From Ceratodon purpureus (Eukaryota > Streptophyta > Bryopsida > Pseudoditrichales > Ditrichaceae): a stretch of 64,000 nt of DNA. Below the pieces are notes generated by a model. That model ran no database searches. It saw only the letters and a program-made list of their open reading frames with translations, and was not told where the DNA came from. The DNA lies in contig CM026426.1 of NCBI GenBank assembly GCA_014871385.1, positions 106,622,030 through 106,686,029 of the forward strand. Direction: 5' to 3'. Of the stretch, positions 55,294 to 64,000 are shown piece by piece; position 1 is the stretch's first letter; every line of letters begins with the position of its first letter. A program made the translations under genes and the position numbers.

Positions 55294-55546
55294 GCATTAG
55301 GAGAAAAATCAGGTCACAAAAAGGCCGTGTAAGCGGCACGTGAGAGAAAAAAACGGGCGCTGCCCGCGTACTTTTTGACGTGGCACCAAACATGCCACCG
55401 TGGTGCCAGCAACCGCCACGGGGGCTCGAACCAATGACCTCCGAGCGAGGCGTGTGGAGGGCACATCTACAGTGCCGGGCTGACAGCGGACTGGCGGAGC
55501 AAGGACCAGATCCCGAGCCGACTGCTCATGTCAGCAAACTTTCTGC
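55294..55546 (-). repeat. Terminal region shared with the 402-bp MITE
   Basis: It is homologous to the reverse complement of about 22985-23235: the outer 20 bp have diverged, then near identity covers GTGTAAGCGGCACGTGAGAG, the GTACTTTTTGACGTGGCAC segment, GGTGCCAGCAACCGCCACGG and GGGCTCGAACCAATGACCTC. On the minus strand this contains the GGTTCGAGCCCC word. Confidence 0.8.
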
Positions 55547-56236
55547 CAGCACTTTGAACGAGGAAATTATGAGTCCGCCCACCTACCTCCCCCACCGACG
55601 ATGAGTGAGTGCCGAAGTTTTTGAACTTCGTAGGGAGAGTGAGTGCAGCCAGCAGGTGTTCGGCGCTACGGGAGAAGGCACGCACTTGGGAGATTGGTTG
55701 CAGCCAGCGGGAGTTGGGGCTGAGAGGATTCCAGCTGAATTGGGAAAGTGGGTGTGGGTTAGTGCGAAGGGAGAGACACATGATTGTGGAAATTCGGTGC
55801 CGGCAGCAAGAGTTAGCACTTGCTGGGAGTTGACTAGGTGATTTGGGGTTGTGGGTAATGTTCATGTAGCGAATTGTGCTTGAGTAGTTACTTGCTGAAT
55901 CAAGGTGGAAGTGCGGCTTTCTTCGCTGTCAACTCGATGTGCCGTTTGCTGCCAGCGAGCTACAGAACTAGGTAATTTTTTTTTCAATATGATCAATTCC
56001 ATGTCTTGACATGATCCAAGCTTTCCTGCCTCCTGGGGGCAACGTTGTGATTAGGCATGAATTCCTCAAACTTCATCTCTGATTACAAACTCAGGATTTT
56101 CCTCTCCTCAAGTGCTTAAACTATGCAAATTTGATTTTCTCTGTGCTGGCAGCATGTTCCCTCGCCTTGGTTGGTACGAAAGGGAGGTGTTATAGTTCAT
56201 TTCTGTGTCTCCCAATACCTTGGGGTTTAGGGAAGC
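55547..56236 (+). other. Leader region before the BAH-like gene
   Basis: No confident gene is seen. It contains further GCCAGC words (about 55545, 55652, 55698, 55934 and 56147) and short overlapping frames. A first exon or the promoter of the next gene may be here. Confidence 0.35.
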
Positions 56237-57475
56237 ATGGCCAGACGGCCAAAATCGATAGTTCAGAGCGTAATTTTGCACAACGATCAAGATGTCCACG
56301 GCAATTGGATCCCAATGAGGCTGGACCGGGATTCGTGGGTTCTGCTGCAACCAAAGTCGGAAGGGCCTTGGGGTAGAGAGGCAAGGCGGCATGGTGGAGA
56401 TAATTTTCGAGGGGCCTTCAAGGCTCAAATCGTGGATTTCTCATGGACACCTGGTGTGCGTGGAGCAAGCAACCTGGATAAGGTGCTTGTTCGGCATGCG
56501 TATCAGCCTCGCCAATTAAGCTTGGATCCCGCTGTGGCAGCAAGTAGGCAATGCACGGCAAACTACCTATACTCCTCGCACTTTGATGATTGGGTGCACC
56601 CCACGTCTATCATCAGTCCCATTCTTGTGCTCCATGCAGAGATTGGGGAGGCGACGCGGAATGGTCGAAGCCATATAGACTTGTTGGACACGCGTACATT
56701 CTTCCTTGGTGGCGTATATTTTCCCCCGGTAGAGCCTACGTTGTACGGGAGGATAGAACCAATCCCGCTCCCTGGTTTCAACGACGTGGAGTGGCCTTTG
56801 CCAGACATGCACACCTCCGAAGCCTTCAGGACGAAGCTGACAGCAGATTTTTCGAATGCGATGAAAGCGTCCACTGGCAGTAGTTTCGCCCATGAGCAAT
56901 GGTTTATGCCTGTCCATGTTATGGTGGACTTGTTTGCGATCGCATGTGACAGCATTCGGCGCACTCCTACACTCTTCGTTCTACACTCTCCGTCGGAGGC
57001 ACTCCTAAGTAGTCTGATGAATCCAGGATGGGCTGAGAAGTTTCACATTGGCCAAGATGTTATCAAGTGCGATGTGAATAGGTCCAGCGTTGTCTTCAGG
57101 TACCATGTGGGCAGGCAATTATTATACACCAGGTTCCAGTATACAAGGTTTCGGGGTGCTGCCAACAACAGATGGGATGCGATTGACCATCTACCAGAGG
57201 TGGAGATGGTAGAAGTCTGCTGTACATTTAGAGGGAGACCAATGCCAGCATTTGAAGTGGGCAAGGACTGGCCTGTATCCCACTTGCGCCATGAAATTGC
57301 AATGACGCTCGGAGACGATGATCCCAAAGAGTACAACATGGTTCTGGTGGAAGCAGACGGTTCACGTGAGAAAAAGGTACATGTAAGCAGCATCACCCCA
57401 TTGGTTTTAGATATGGAAGGTGCTGCTGCTTGGTATCAGCATAATTGTACTAACGCATTATGTTGGAGGCATTGA
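56237..57475 (+). CDS. Unknown 412-residue protein with a BAH-like N-terminal region
   Basis: The frame is uninterrupted from ATG 56237 to TGA 57475. Residues 20-130 (DRDSWVLLQPK, NFRGAFKAQIVDFSW, VLVRHAYQP, NYLYSSHFDDWVHPTSII) have the spacing of a BAH domain: a regulated start, an interface strand, a polar wall and the YSSH..D..HP..I close. That fold reads chromatin marks in other proteins. The middle (TRTFFLGGVYFPPVEPTLYG, FAHEQWFMPVHVMVDLFAIA) is unrecognised. Residues 330-395 (VCCTFRGRPMPAFEVGKDWP, VSHLRHEIAMTLGDDDPKEY) could form a ubiquitin-like fold. It is the first gene after the element's terminus, on the opposite strand to its two neighbours. GCCAGC/GCTGCC words occur within the coding sequence (about 57157 and 57243). 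Domain calls are pattern-based only. Confidence 0.6.
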   Translation: MARRPKSIVQSVILHNDQDVHGNWIPMRLDRDSWVLLQPKSEGPWGREARRHGGDNFRGAFKAQIVDFSWTPGVRGASNLDKVLVRHAYQPRQLSLDPAVAASRQCTANYLYSSHFDDWVHPTSIISPILVLHAEIGEATRNGRSHIDLLDTRTFFLGGVYFPPVEPTLYGRIEPIPLPGFNDVEWPLPDMHTSEAFRTKLTADFSNAMKASTGSSFAHEQWFMPVHVMVDLFAIACDSIRRTPTLFVLHSPSEALLSSLMNPGWAEKFHIGQDVIKCDVNRSSVVFRYHVGRQLLYTRFQYTRFRGAANNRWDAIDHLPEVEMVEVCCTFRGRPMPAFEVGKDWPVSHLRHEIAMTLGDDDPKEYNMVLVEADGSREKKVHVSSITPLVLDMEGAAAWYQHNCTNALCWRH

Positions 57476-58118
57476 TGTAGATCAACATACGTAATGAGAG
57501 GCGTGTACTTCTTGGTGAGGTGGCGGTTCCCAAAACCATCAAGATAGTAGAGGTGTAGGACAACAACGATTTCACCACGGCATTAAGGTGATCTATTAGT
57601 GTCTTCACAAGTCTGCCTACAGTATTTGAGATGACTCCATGTTTCACTAGACCAATGCCAGAATGACTATTACACTTGTAAGGGACTATGCTTTGTGCTT
57701 GACAGATCATGTATGGTACATATATGGTCAATCATGTAACCTTCCCCCTTGATGAATGAAAGTCTTCTTCTAGAACATGTTGCTGTCAGCACACATTAGG
57801 GTTCACGACCAAGGCGACTTCCATACCATCACGACCAATGTGGCAGCCACATGTACAAGATAGAAATAAAAAAGGATAACATTCATCATAATTATCGAAA
57901 AAAAATGAGGTTCGGTTTTTTTAAAGTCTGACCCCACCCCCCCCCCCTCCCAATCGGAACTACTTACACACTGCGGCCAGCAACTACTTGCTGGCACCGC
58001 AGCTGTGAAAATAGAGTCGAAAATCAGGGCAGCAAATGTAAATGCAACGTGGCACAAACTAATAGCCACTAATACTAATCCGCTATGGCACTATGAACCA
58101 AAAAAAAAACCACAGACT
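57476..58118. other. Convergent intergenic region
   Basis: The 3' ends of the BAH-like and RING-like genes face each other here. A perfect inverted repeat GCCAGCAA-CTAC-TTGCTGGC lies at 57976-57995, and a run of C at about 57938-57950. Confidence 0.5.
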
Positions 58119-60029
58119 CTAAGCCTCTACTGAGGTCGCGATGGCATCAACTAGCTTCTCCAGGGCAGATCCAGCCGGGTCTTGAGATGTCCCCCCGGAC
58201 TTGGTGGTACTGGAGCTGAGTCCACCACCATGAGTGGCTGTGTCCTCGGCCTCCTGGCGTGGAGGGGCTTGTGTCCCCCGCTGGAAGCTGAGGTCATCTG
58301 ACTTCTGGGTGCTCGCAACACCATCGCCATCCCCTCCATCTGCTGGCAGCACGGCCGTGGATACCAGGGGCTGAGCGGAGATCTTGGCGATGACATACGG
58401 ACCCGAAGCCTCGGACTCCTCCAGAAAGCGAGTCTTCTTCTTGACTTGGTTTTCCTCCCCCAAAGGAGGAGAAGAGCGCTCAGCGGCCCTCTTGCTGCCA
58501 GCAACGGGGCTCTGGAGGTCTGGTGCTCCCACCTCGGACTTGAGAACCTCAAGGAGGTGCTGCAGCTCCGCTTGAGCCGACTCATGCAGTGGAAATCCCC
58601 ATTGCCCAAGCCATCTTCCACTCAAGGAGCGGCAGCAACGGCTACACTTGGCGTCAAGGGAGAAGACAACCTCAAACATGCAATGTGGGTGTGCTGAGCA
58701 GCCGCAGTTCAAGGGTACACAAGCAGCGTCAACAAAGTACCGCGCACAGAAGGGGCAAGGGTCGGAAACCTGAATGGGGAGGGCTCGAAACTCGGATGGC
58801 AGGTGTGGGAGCACACTCTTCGGGCGAATGAATGCCGCTGCCAGCTCCAGGGTCATGATCTCCACGCTAAGAGCACCAATCTCGGCCTTGCACCTCTCTA
58901 TGTCCCCCATCAAAGCATCCATCTGCTTCTCCTTGTTGTCAATGCGAAGCTGGGCTTCTTCGGCAGCCTTGCTCGCATTGGCCATCTGATCACCACCTAG
59001 ACGGGCCAGAGCATCCAATCGCTTCTTCTCTGCCGTGTTGCCAGCGGCCGCGGCTATCTTGCTGGCAGCACGGTGGGCAGCAATCTCCTCATAGAACCGG
59101 CCCTCCTCATCCTCCTTCTCCTGCATAGAGGTCCTCTCGTTCTTGATATCTCCTTCAAACAACTCCCTCTGAGCCTCCTCCTTCGTGAGGTCGGCCTGAA
59201 ATCTCGCCTTCTTGGCCCTGGCCTGGTCCAGCTTCGCCTTCGGATCCGTGCTGGGTCGGTCTTCATCCTTGCTGCCAGCAAGTGAAGACTTGGGCAAGCT
59301 CTCCTCCTCAGTGATCAAGGGCGCCTTCGACTTGAGGTGGCTTCGAGTGCGACCCCGAGCTCCCAATGCTGCAGGCGCTCCCTTGCTACTGCTCCCCGTA
59401 ACAAGGACCCCGTGGCTAGGTCCAATGCCGACTCCCTCAATGGCCATGACCGTGTTGCCAGCAGAGGGTCTGTCGGGGATGTGGCCAGCGAGCACGTCGA
59501 TGAGGGCCTCGATCTGCTCTCTGAAGGCTGGGGGTGTGAGCTTGAGAGGGTTGCGGGCATCTTTCTTATCACGTGCCTTCTGCAAGGTCGTGGCTTTCTC
59601 TGCCCAGTTGACGTCTTCGCCCAGCTCGAAGGTCACATGACAGCCTCGAAGGAAGGAGGTACCAAATGTCCCGTTGTCAGGGCCTTCACCTCCATACACC
59701 TTCGCATGCTGGAGTGTGTAAGCCTCGACAGCCTGCTTGTCGGTGCAGTCAGCAATGTGGTGGCGCCCTCCATGTCGTTCCGGCCACCTCTTAATGAACA
59801 AGGATTTCTTGCATACCTTGTCACTGCTGAGCTCGGTGAAGGAGATCCCTTTCTTGCACAGCCCAAGCGCACGGTTGAAGAAATCGACGTCGTAGTTTGC
59901 GCTCTTCCTACCAAGAAGAAAGGGCGCCATCACCACGGCCTTGTCCGCCACATCCTGCGGTAGAGCCTTCAGGTCGAAAGGGAGGTCCCACTGCGTGAGA
60001 ACACCGTCGTCCTTGCTGCCAGCAACCAT
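58119..60029 (-). CDS. Coiled-coil protein with a RING-like zinc finger (636 aa)
   Basis: The frame is intact. I start it at the ATG at 60029 (MVAGSKDDGV) because the upstream extension lacks an ATG. The N-terminal 150 residues (WDLPFDLKALPQDVADKAVV, RWPERHGGRHHIADCTD) are unrecognised. Residues about 250-400 form a long charged coiled coil (KLDQARAKKARFQADLTKEE, KEKQMDALMGDIERCKAEIG). About residues 425-475 carry a RING-type metal pattern: CPFCARY, VPLNCGCSAHPHC, AKCSRCCRSLSGRW, that is C-x2-C..C-x-C..H-x2-C..C-x2-C. RING fingers usually recruit ubiquitin-conjugating enzymes; that role is inferred. The Ser/Gly-rich tail is disordered. The palindromic word TTGCTGSCAGCAA occurs repeatedly in the coding sequence, giving AGSK three times. 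Confidence 0.75.
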   Translation of the reverse strand: MVAGSKDDGVLTQWDLPFDLKALPQDVADKAVVMAPFLLGRKSANYDVDFFNRALGLCKKGISFTELSSDKVCKKSLFIKRWPERHGGRHHIADCTDKQAVEAYTLQHAKVYGGEGPDNGTFGTSFLRGCHVTFELGEDVNWAEKATTLQKARDKKDARNPLKLTPPAFREQIEALIDVLAGHIPDRPSAGNTVMAIEGVGIGPSHGVLVTGSSSKGAPAALGARGRTRSHLKSKAPLITEEESLPKSSLAGSKDEDRPSTDPKAKLDQARAKKARFQADLTKEEAQRELFEGDIKNERTSMQEKEDEEGRFYEEIAAHRAASKIAAAAGNTAEKKRLDALARLGGDQMANASKAAEEAQLRIDNKEKQMDALMGDIERCKAEIGALSVEIMTLELAAAFIRPKSVLPHLPSEFRALPIQVSDPCPFCARYFVDAACVPLNCGCSAHPHCMFEVVFSLDAKCSRCCRSLSGRWLGQWGFPLHESAQAELQHLLEVLKSEVGAPDLQSPVAGSKRAAERSSPPLGEENQVKKKTRFLEESEASGPYVIAKISAQPLVSTAVLPADGGDGDGVASTQKSDDLSFQRGTQAPPRQEAEDTATHGGGLSSSTTKSGGTSQDPAGSALEKLVDAIATSVEA

Positions 60030-60840
60030 GGTTGCGACAAAGCACGCACTTGTTAGTGACACAATGTACCCTAGTATGTAAGCTCACTAACTCTTAAGTA
60101 CATTATGTAGGAAATAGACTCCGCAAATGCATACTCTCTTTGCGGACAGCAAACACTGTAGCTAAAAAAATTGAGCATTGGCTTCTTCAGTACAGTTCAG
60201 CGAATTCTTTGCTCTGACTACCTCCTAGAACAGTGCACTCACACGTGCTACAGAGTGTGTCTCCTTAGCATAGACTAAGTTCAAGTTGAAAATCCGAGCC
60301 CAACTAAATGAGTGAATTGGAAATTCAGAGTTCAAGATGGGAGCTTACCTAAGTTGCGGCGCGGCCTCCAAGTTCCGGCCTTGGCCTCCACCGGCGTCCC
60401 TCCTGCACCTCGCTTCCGCCCCAGCTCTCGCGCCCCACGTCGTTGCCGCACTCTGCTTTCGCGCAGATGTTGCTGCTGCACCCCAGCTCTCGCGCCCACC
60501 TTCCGATGCCAACCGTCCCGCGCCTACCTCGCGCGCCTCAGCCAGCTCCCGCAACCTCCACGGTGCTTCACCGCCGACCCTTCGCTGCTGCACCGTCGTG
60601 CACCCCAGCTCCCGCGTCAAGACTGCGCCCTCCTCCGGCAGCAGCTCAGTTGCGAGCTCGTTCCTCAGGTCGGAGGTGCGGGACTCCCTCTGCTGTCAGC
60701 AACGTTGTAAAGAGGGGGGGAGGAGAGCGCTCCTGCCCCTCTTGACACCGCGGGGGTTTGCAAGCCCGCGGTCATGGGTGCTTGACCGGGGCATTAATGT
60801 ACTCCCCCTCTCAGCCTGTCCCATCACATTAAGGAGCTAA
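60030..60840. other. Leader of the RING-like gene, C-rich block with hairpin
   Basis: From 60340 to 60700 the plus strand is C-rich, with Pro/Ala/Ser-rich frames up to 167 codons that I do not trust as genes. A hairpin with arms ACCGCGGG/CCCGCGGT lies at 60747-60772. Confidence 0.35.
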
Positions 60841-61737
60841 AAAAAATATCATCAATTCCGGAAATAAGAGAAGTGGTTGGGAAATTTTTAATAAATTATT
60901 ATAATTTTTAATAAATCTCGAAGATCATAAAAACAAAAAAACAAAAAAACAATGGGAGGAAAAACATAAAGAGTGGAGGAAAAATATAAAGTATGGGAAA
61001 AATTAAAAAAACAATGGGAGGAAAAACATAAAAAAATGAGTAAAAACCCAAAAACAAATGATGAGAGATAAGAGAATTCTCTGAAGTTGGAAAGAAAACA
61101 AAATCAAAATAAAAACCAAATGAAAATAAACACGAAACGAAAATAAAAAGACAATAAAACCTTACTCGGCAATTTTCAAAATACTTGACTATTGGGATAA
61201 AATAAGAGAAGTCGAGAAACTAACTAAATCTAAAAATGAAAAGGAAAATAAATAAACCTAAAAACGTAAATTAGTAAGTTAATAACCCAAAAAAGAAAAG
61301 GTTTAAAATAATAATATGTGGGAGGAAAAATCTAAACAGAAGAAAACCTTAGATAATGAAGGATTAGGGAGATGTCCAAAATCTATATGGAAAAAGAATT
61401 AAATGAAGATAAAAGTAATGGTGGAAAAAAATGAGAAGGGAGAAAAAAGAAAAAAGAAAACATGTATCTCCAGAAAATGGGTAGAGAAAAAAAAAAAAAA
61501 AAAAAAAAGGAGGAAAAAATCCGAAATGGGGGATAAATATAAAGAATGGGGGGGAAAGAGAATAAAATTAAATTAAAAAACAATGGGAGGAAAAACATAA
61601 AGAATGGAGGAAAAAAATAAAGAATGGAGGAAAAAAATAAAGAATGGGGAAAAAAAAAAAGGAAAGGGAGAAAAAGAAAAAAGAAAAATGTATCTCCAAA
61701 AAACGGGTAGAGAGAAAAAGAAAAAAAAAAAAGGAGG

Positions 61738-61770
<33 letters not shown>

Positions 61771-62590
61771 TAAAAACCCAGAAAACAAATGATGAGAGAT
61801 AAGAGAATTCTCTGAAGTTGGAAGGAAAACAAAATCTAAACAAAAACCAAAATGGGAAAAAATAGAATAAAAAATAAATAAAGATAAAAGCTCCAAAATA
61901 AAAAATAATGAACGGTAAGAGAATTATCTGAAATTGGATGGAAAAAAATAAAAGAAAGACAATATAAAAACCAAATGAAAATAAAACCTTATTTGAGCTT
62001 TGAAATTAAAAAGATAAAATAAAAAAAAATAAAAAAACATACAACACGATAAAAATCTAAACAGAAAATAAAAACCAAAATGAAAATAAAACCTCACTCG
62101 GAAATTTTAAAAATACTTGACTATTGGAAAAAAATAAGAGATGTCGGGGAACTAACTAAATTTAAAAATGAAAAGGGAAATAAATATAAATAAAAAAACA
62201 AATTAGTAAGTTAGTAACCAGAACAAGAAAGGGTCTTAAATAATAATTTGTGGGACTTAAATGACATGGAGACATAATCTAAACCAAATGAAATTTAACC
62301 CTTATTTAGCAATTTCAAAAATACTTAAATGCAGGGGAATAAAAAAATAAAAGATAAAAGAATTATCTTACTCTTATTTGTCTGAGTATGGACGATGTTT
62401 CTTTGACTATGTATTCGCACATCTACTAAATTTTGAGAGTGAATTGACTAAATTTTTGAATTTTTTAATATTATTTTTAATGAAAGTGTACATTTGAAGA
62501 CAATTCAAGCGTTCATGTAACTACTCGCTTCACTATCCTCTCTATAGAATACAGTATCTTTGAAAGGCATTACTTCTTTGTAACATTACC
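60841..62590 (+). repeat. A-rich purine stretch with internal duplications
   Basis: The plus strand is dominated by A and G, with poly-A runs at about 61490-61508 and 61738-61767. Blocks are duplicated: AAACAAATGATGAGAGATAA followed by GAGAATTCTCTGAAGTTGGA occurs at about 61050 and 61785, and an ACTCGG..AATTT..AAAATACTTGACTATTGG block at about 61163 and 62097. CAATGGGAGGAAAAACATAA occurs at about 60950, 61012 and 61580. Phe-rich minus-strand frames are a by-product. Confidence 0.75.
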
Positions 62591-62639
62591 CTTCTACAAA
62601 ACATTGTATACCAAAAAAAACTCCATGACTCTGAGCTCC

Positions 62640-64000
62640 CTAGTCGCTGTCAGCATGTGCAATGTCGACATCGGGGGCAATATCCTCCCCGGCACCCCTG
62701 TTGCCAGCATCCGCGATGTCCTCATCGTTGTTAGCAGCGTCCCTCTGTTCATCTTCCTCGCCCCCACTGCCAACCATGTCCCCGTTGGCATTCCATTCCT
62801 TCTCTTCTTCCATCATCCAATCTCCTTCGTCCTCCACGACTTCTTCAAGAACATATGCTCGTCCAACACGCCTCCTCCTTGACCTCCACTCCTGGCAGGC
62901 AATGGCAGCGTTTGATTGTTGCCACCGCTCGCGTCTCCTGGCCGCCTCAATGGCCCGTGCTCCGTCATCCGGGTCAGGTACAGCTCCCTGGATTTCCATT
63001 TTTTTCCTATATCGATGTTGTATGTTTCGGTACCAATGCTGGATCTGCTCGAGAATCGCACTAGTACGGGCTTTCCCACCACCATGGGCTGTATGTGCCT
63101 AATGTGCTGCCTTCGCTTGGTGGTGAGATTTCTCCATGCCTTGGCAGCTCCAGACTCCAAGGCTCTTATAGTGTTCCACAAACCAAGTGGAGTGCCGTAC
63201 AATTACGTGCTGTCAACAAGAAGAAGGAAGTTAAAAGCCGGATACTTAGGTCAAGTAGACAACAGTATGGTTAAAAGCCGGATACTTAAGTCACTGAAGA
63301 AACACCAAAAGTGGACAACAGACAGAGCCGTGAGCATACCATATAATGGGTAACATGCTCCTCTCCAAAGGCCTTTAAGTATGCCTTTCCCCACTTGTGT
63401 ATCTTCCGCTTGAATTGCATCCGTTGCTCTGCTGTCAACACCAATACTGTCAAATTTGGTACGACATCTTCAAAGGCTTGCCACATCTGGTACTTTGCAA
63501 TGCGGTCAGCCCCATTTCCGGCATTATTATTCTCACCTTGACATATATCCTTCCAGGCCTTATCATTGCCAGACCAAACGCTTGGCCTAAAAAGCCTGCT
63601 GGCAACGGTACCACTCAAAGAGGGTTTTTGCGGCACGTTTCCGGTGTTGCCACTGAGCTTGGGGTCCCTCTTAATCTCCACGTTTCTACCATGAGCCCCA
63701 ATCGCGGACAACGACTTCTCCATTTGTTCAATTGCAGTAGCCCTCAGTCTCTGATTCTGTATGTTCCAAACATACATGATATGCATGTGCACTATCTTCT
63801 CCGTCAATCGAACCAAGGCATGCAATGTACAAATGTGTACTCTGGACAAAGGAATCGGTAGGATAGGCCTCCACCTAGTAGATGTTGCCATGTCACAAGG
63901 TTCCTCAGGTACGCTGCTGGAAAATAGCCCCCCCACCCAGTTTGCTTTACCACGGCTCTTGATGGCAGCGTTTGCCTGGCTTCCTGTCCCCGCAGTGGGC
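62640..64000 (-). pseudogene. Transposase-like gene, 3' part (5' end outside window)
   Basis: Coding is open from the right edge (QANAAIKSRGKANWVGGLFS) to about 63350. It contains HICTLHALVRLTEKIVHMHI, SLSGTVASRLFRPSVWSGND, AFEDVVPNLTVLVLTAEQRM and WGKAYLKAFGEEHVTHYM, then GTATGC, a likely donor. The next exon starts after an acceptor near 63210 and reads VIVRHSTWFVEHYKSLGVWS, CQGMEKSHHQAKAAH, an in-frame TAG, then AHTAHGGGKARTSAILEQIQ and HWYRNIQHRYRKK, followed by a basic and then acidic tail ending at 62640. The lHAlvRltE helix and the later G.wS.QG.EksHh.aK..H..T..gG....S..Q...W pattern look like the C-terminal half of a DDE-type transposase, where the final Glu lies in the GMEKSHH segment. 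The superfamily is not identified. One stop suggests this copy is dead or misassembled. Confidence 0.5.

Larger units (their letters stand above)
55294..64000. mobile_element. Left part of a probable large DNA transposon (right end outside window)
   Basis: It starts with GCATTAGGAGAAAAAT and AAAAAGGCCGTGTAAGCGGC, corresponding to the TIR of the MITEs at 13282 and 22834. The first 250 bp are collinear with an arm of the 402-bp MITE. Downstream lie three genes (56237-57475 plus, 60029-58119 minus, 64000-62600 minus), the last with transposase-like features. The palindrome TTGCTGSCAGCAA or close variants recurs over the whole stretch and also inside both MITEs. The opposite terminus is not in the window, so the extent is inference. 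Confidence 0.5.

Noticed and set aside
60337-60840. A 167-residue Ala/Pro-rich protein
   Set aside because: The C-rich composition opens several frames at once, with no domain and no sign of conservation.
61383-61896. Phe-rich minus-strand membrane-like proteins
   Set aside because: They are translations of A-rich purine tracts with poly-A runs; three overlapping frames give the same kind of product.
1-64000. LTR retrotransposons, virus copies or Polinton-like elements
   Set aside because: I found no long terminal repeats, integrase, protease, capsid or protein-primed polymerase motifs.

Overview
The window is eukaryotic nuclear DNA, most likely from a large, repeat-rich genome of the green-plant lineage. 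The evidence is spliceosomal introns with GT..AG borders, degenerate TTTAGGG arrays of the plant telomere type, Mutator-like (MULE) transposons laid out like maize MuDR, an APE-type LINE, two MITE families and a nuclear gene for a group II intron-type reverse transcriptase. A charophyte alga such as Chara would fit, but that is a guess. I recognise no ordinary metabolic host gene; nearly everything is transposon-related or unknown.

Layout. 1-1.07 kb: C-terminal part of an unknown gene, followed by palindromes. 2.07-4.41 kb: a broken unknown gene inside a dense cluster of a short TGTC..GACA palindrome. 5.5-9.1 kb: a small MULE-associated gene and a decayed MULE transposase. 10.7-11.4 kb: broken relative of the first gene, with its own palindromes. 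13.28-13.72 kb: MITE; 13.9-14.05 kb: telomere-like repeats. 16.6-17.8 kb: group II intron-type RT/maturase gene with a spliceosomal intron. 18.68-19.08 kb: MITE with TA target duplication. About 20.0-30.07 kb: a LINE (C-rich 5' part, ORF1, ORF2 with a 2A-like peptide, APE endonuclease, RT), split by a 402-bp MITE and cut off by a MULE. 30.07-34.75 kb: MULE remnant. 34.85-41.2 kb: a nearly complete MULE with convergent accessory gene and transposase. 42.37-49.81 kb: satellite array of about 70 units of 106 bp. 49.99-54.57 kb: a 12-exon gene with RNA polymerase II tail-like repeats, a ParB-like domain and a permuted DNA-methyltransferase-like domain. 55.29 kb to the right edge: left part of a probable large DNA transposon carrying a BAH-like gene, a coiled-coil/RING gene and a transposase-like gene, peppered with the palindrome TTGCTGSCAGCAA.

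How parts fit together. The three MULE copies share a promoter block (GGCGCC, then a TATA-like GATATTTAA 12-13 bp further on) before the accessory gene. In the two copies that keep the original layout, accessory gene and transposase converge about 255 bp apart, as mudrA and mudrB do in MuDR. The MITE at 22.83 kb matches the left 250 bp of the 55.29-kb element and shares its palindromic motif, so it looks like an internal-deletion derivative of that element. Several elements each carry their own short dispersed palindrome in coding and non-coding sequence; these may be transposase-binding sites. All calls come from reading the sequence; no database search was run.
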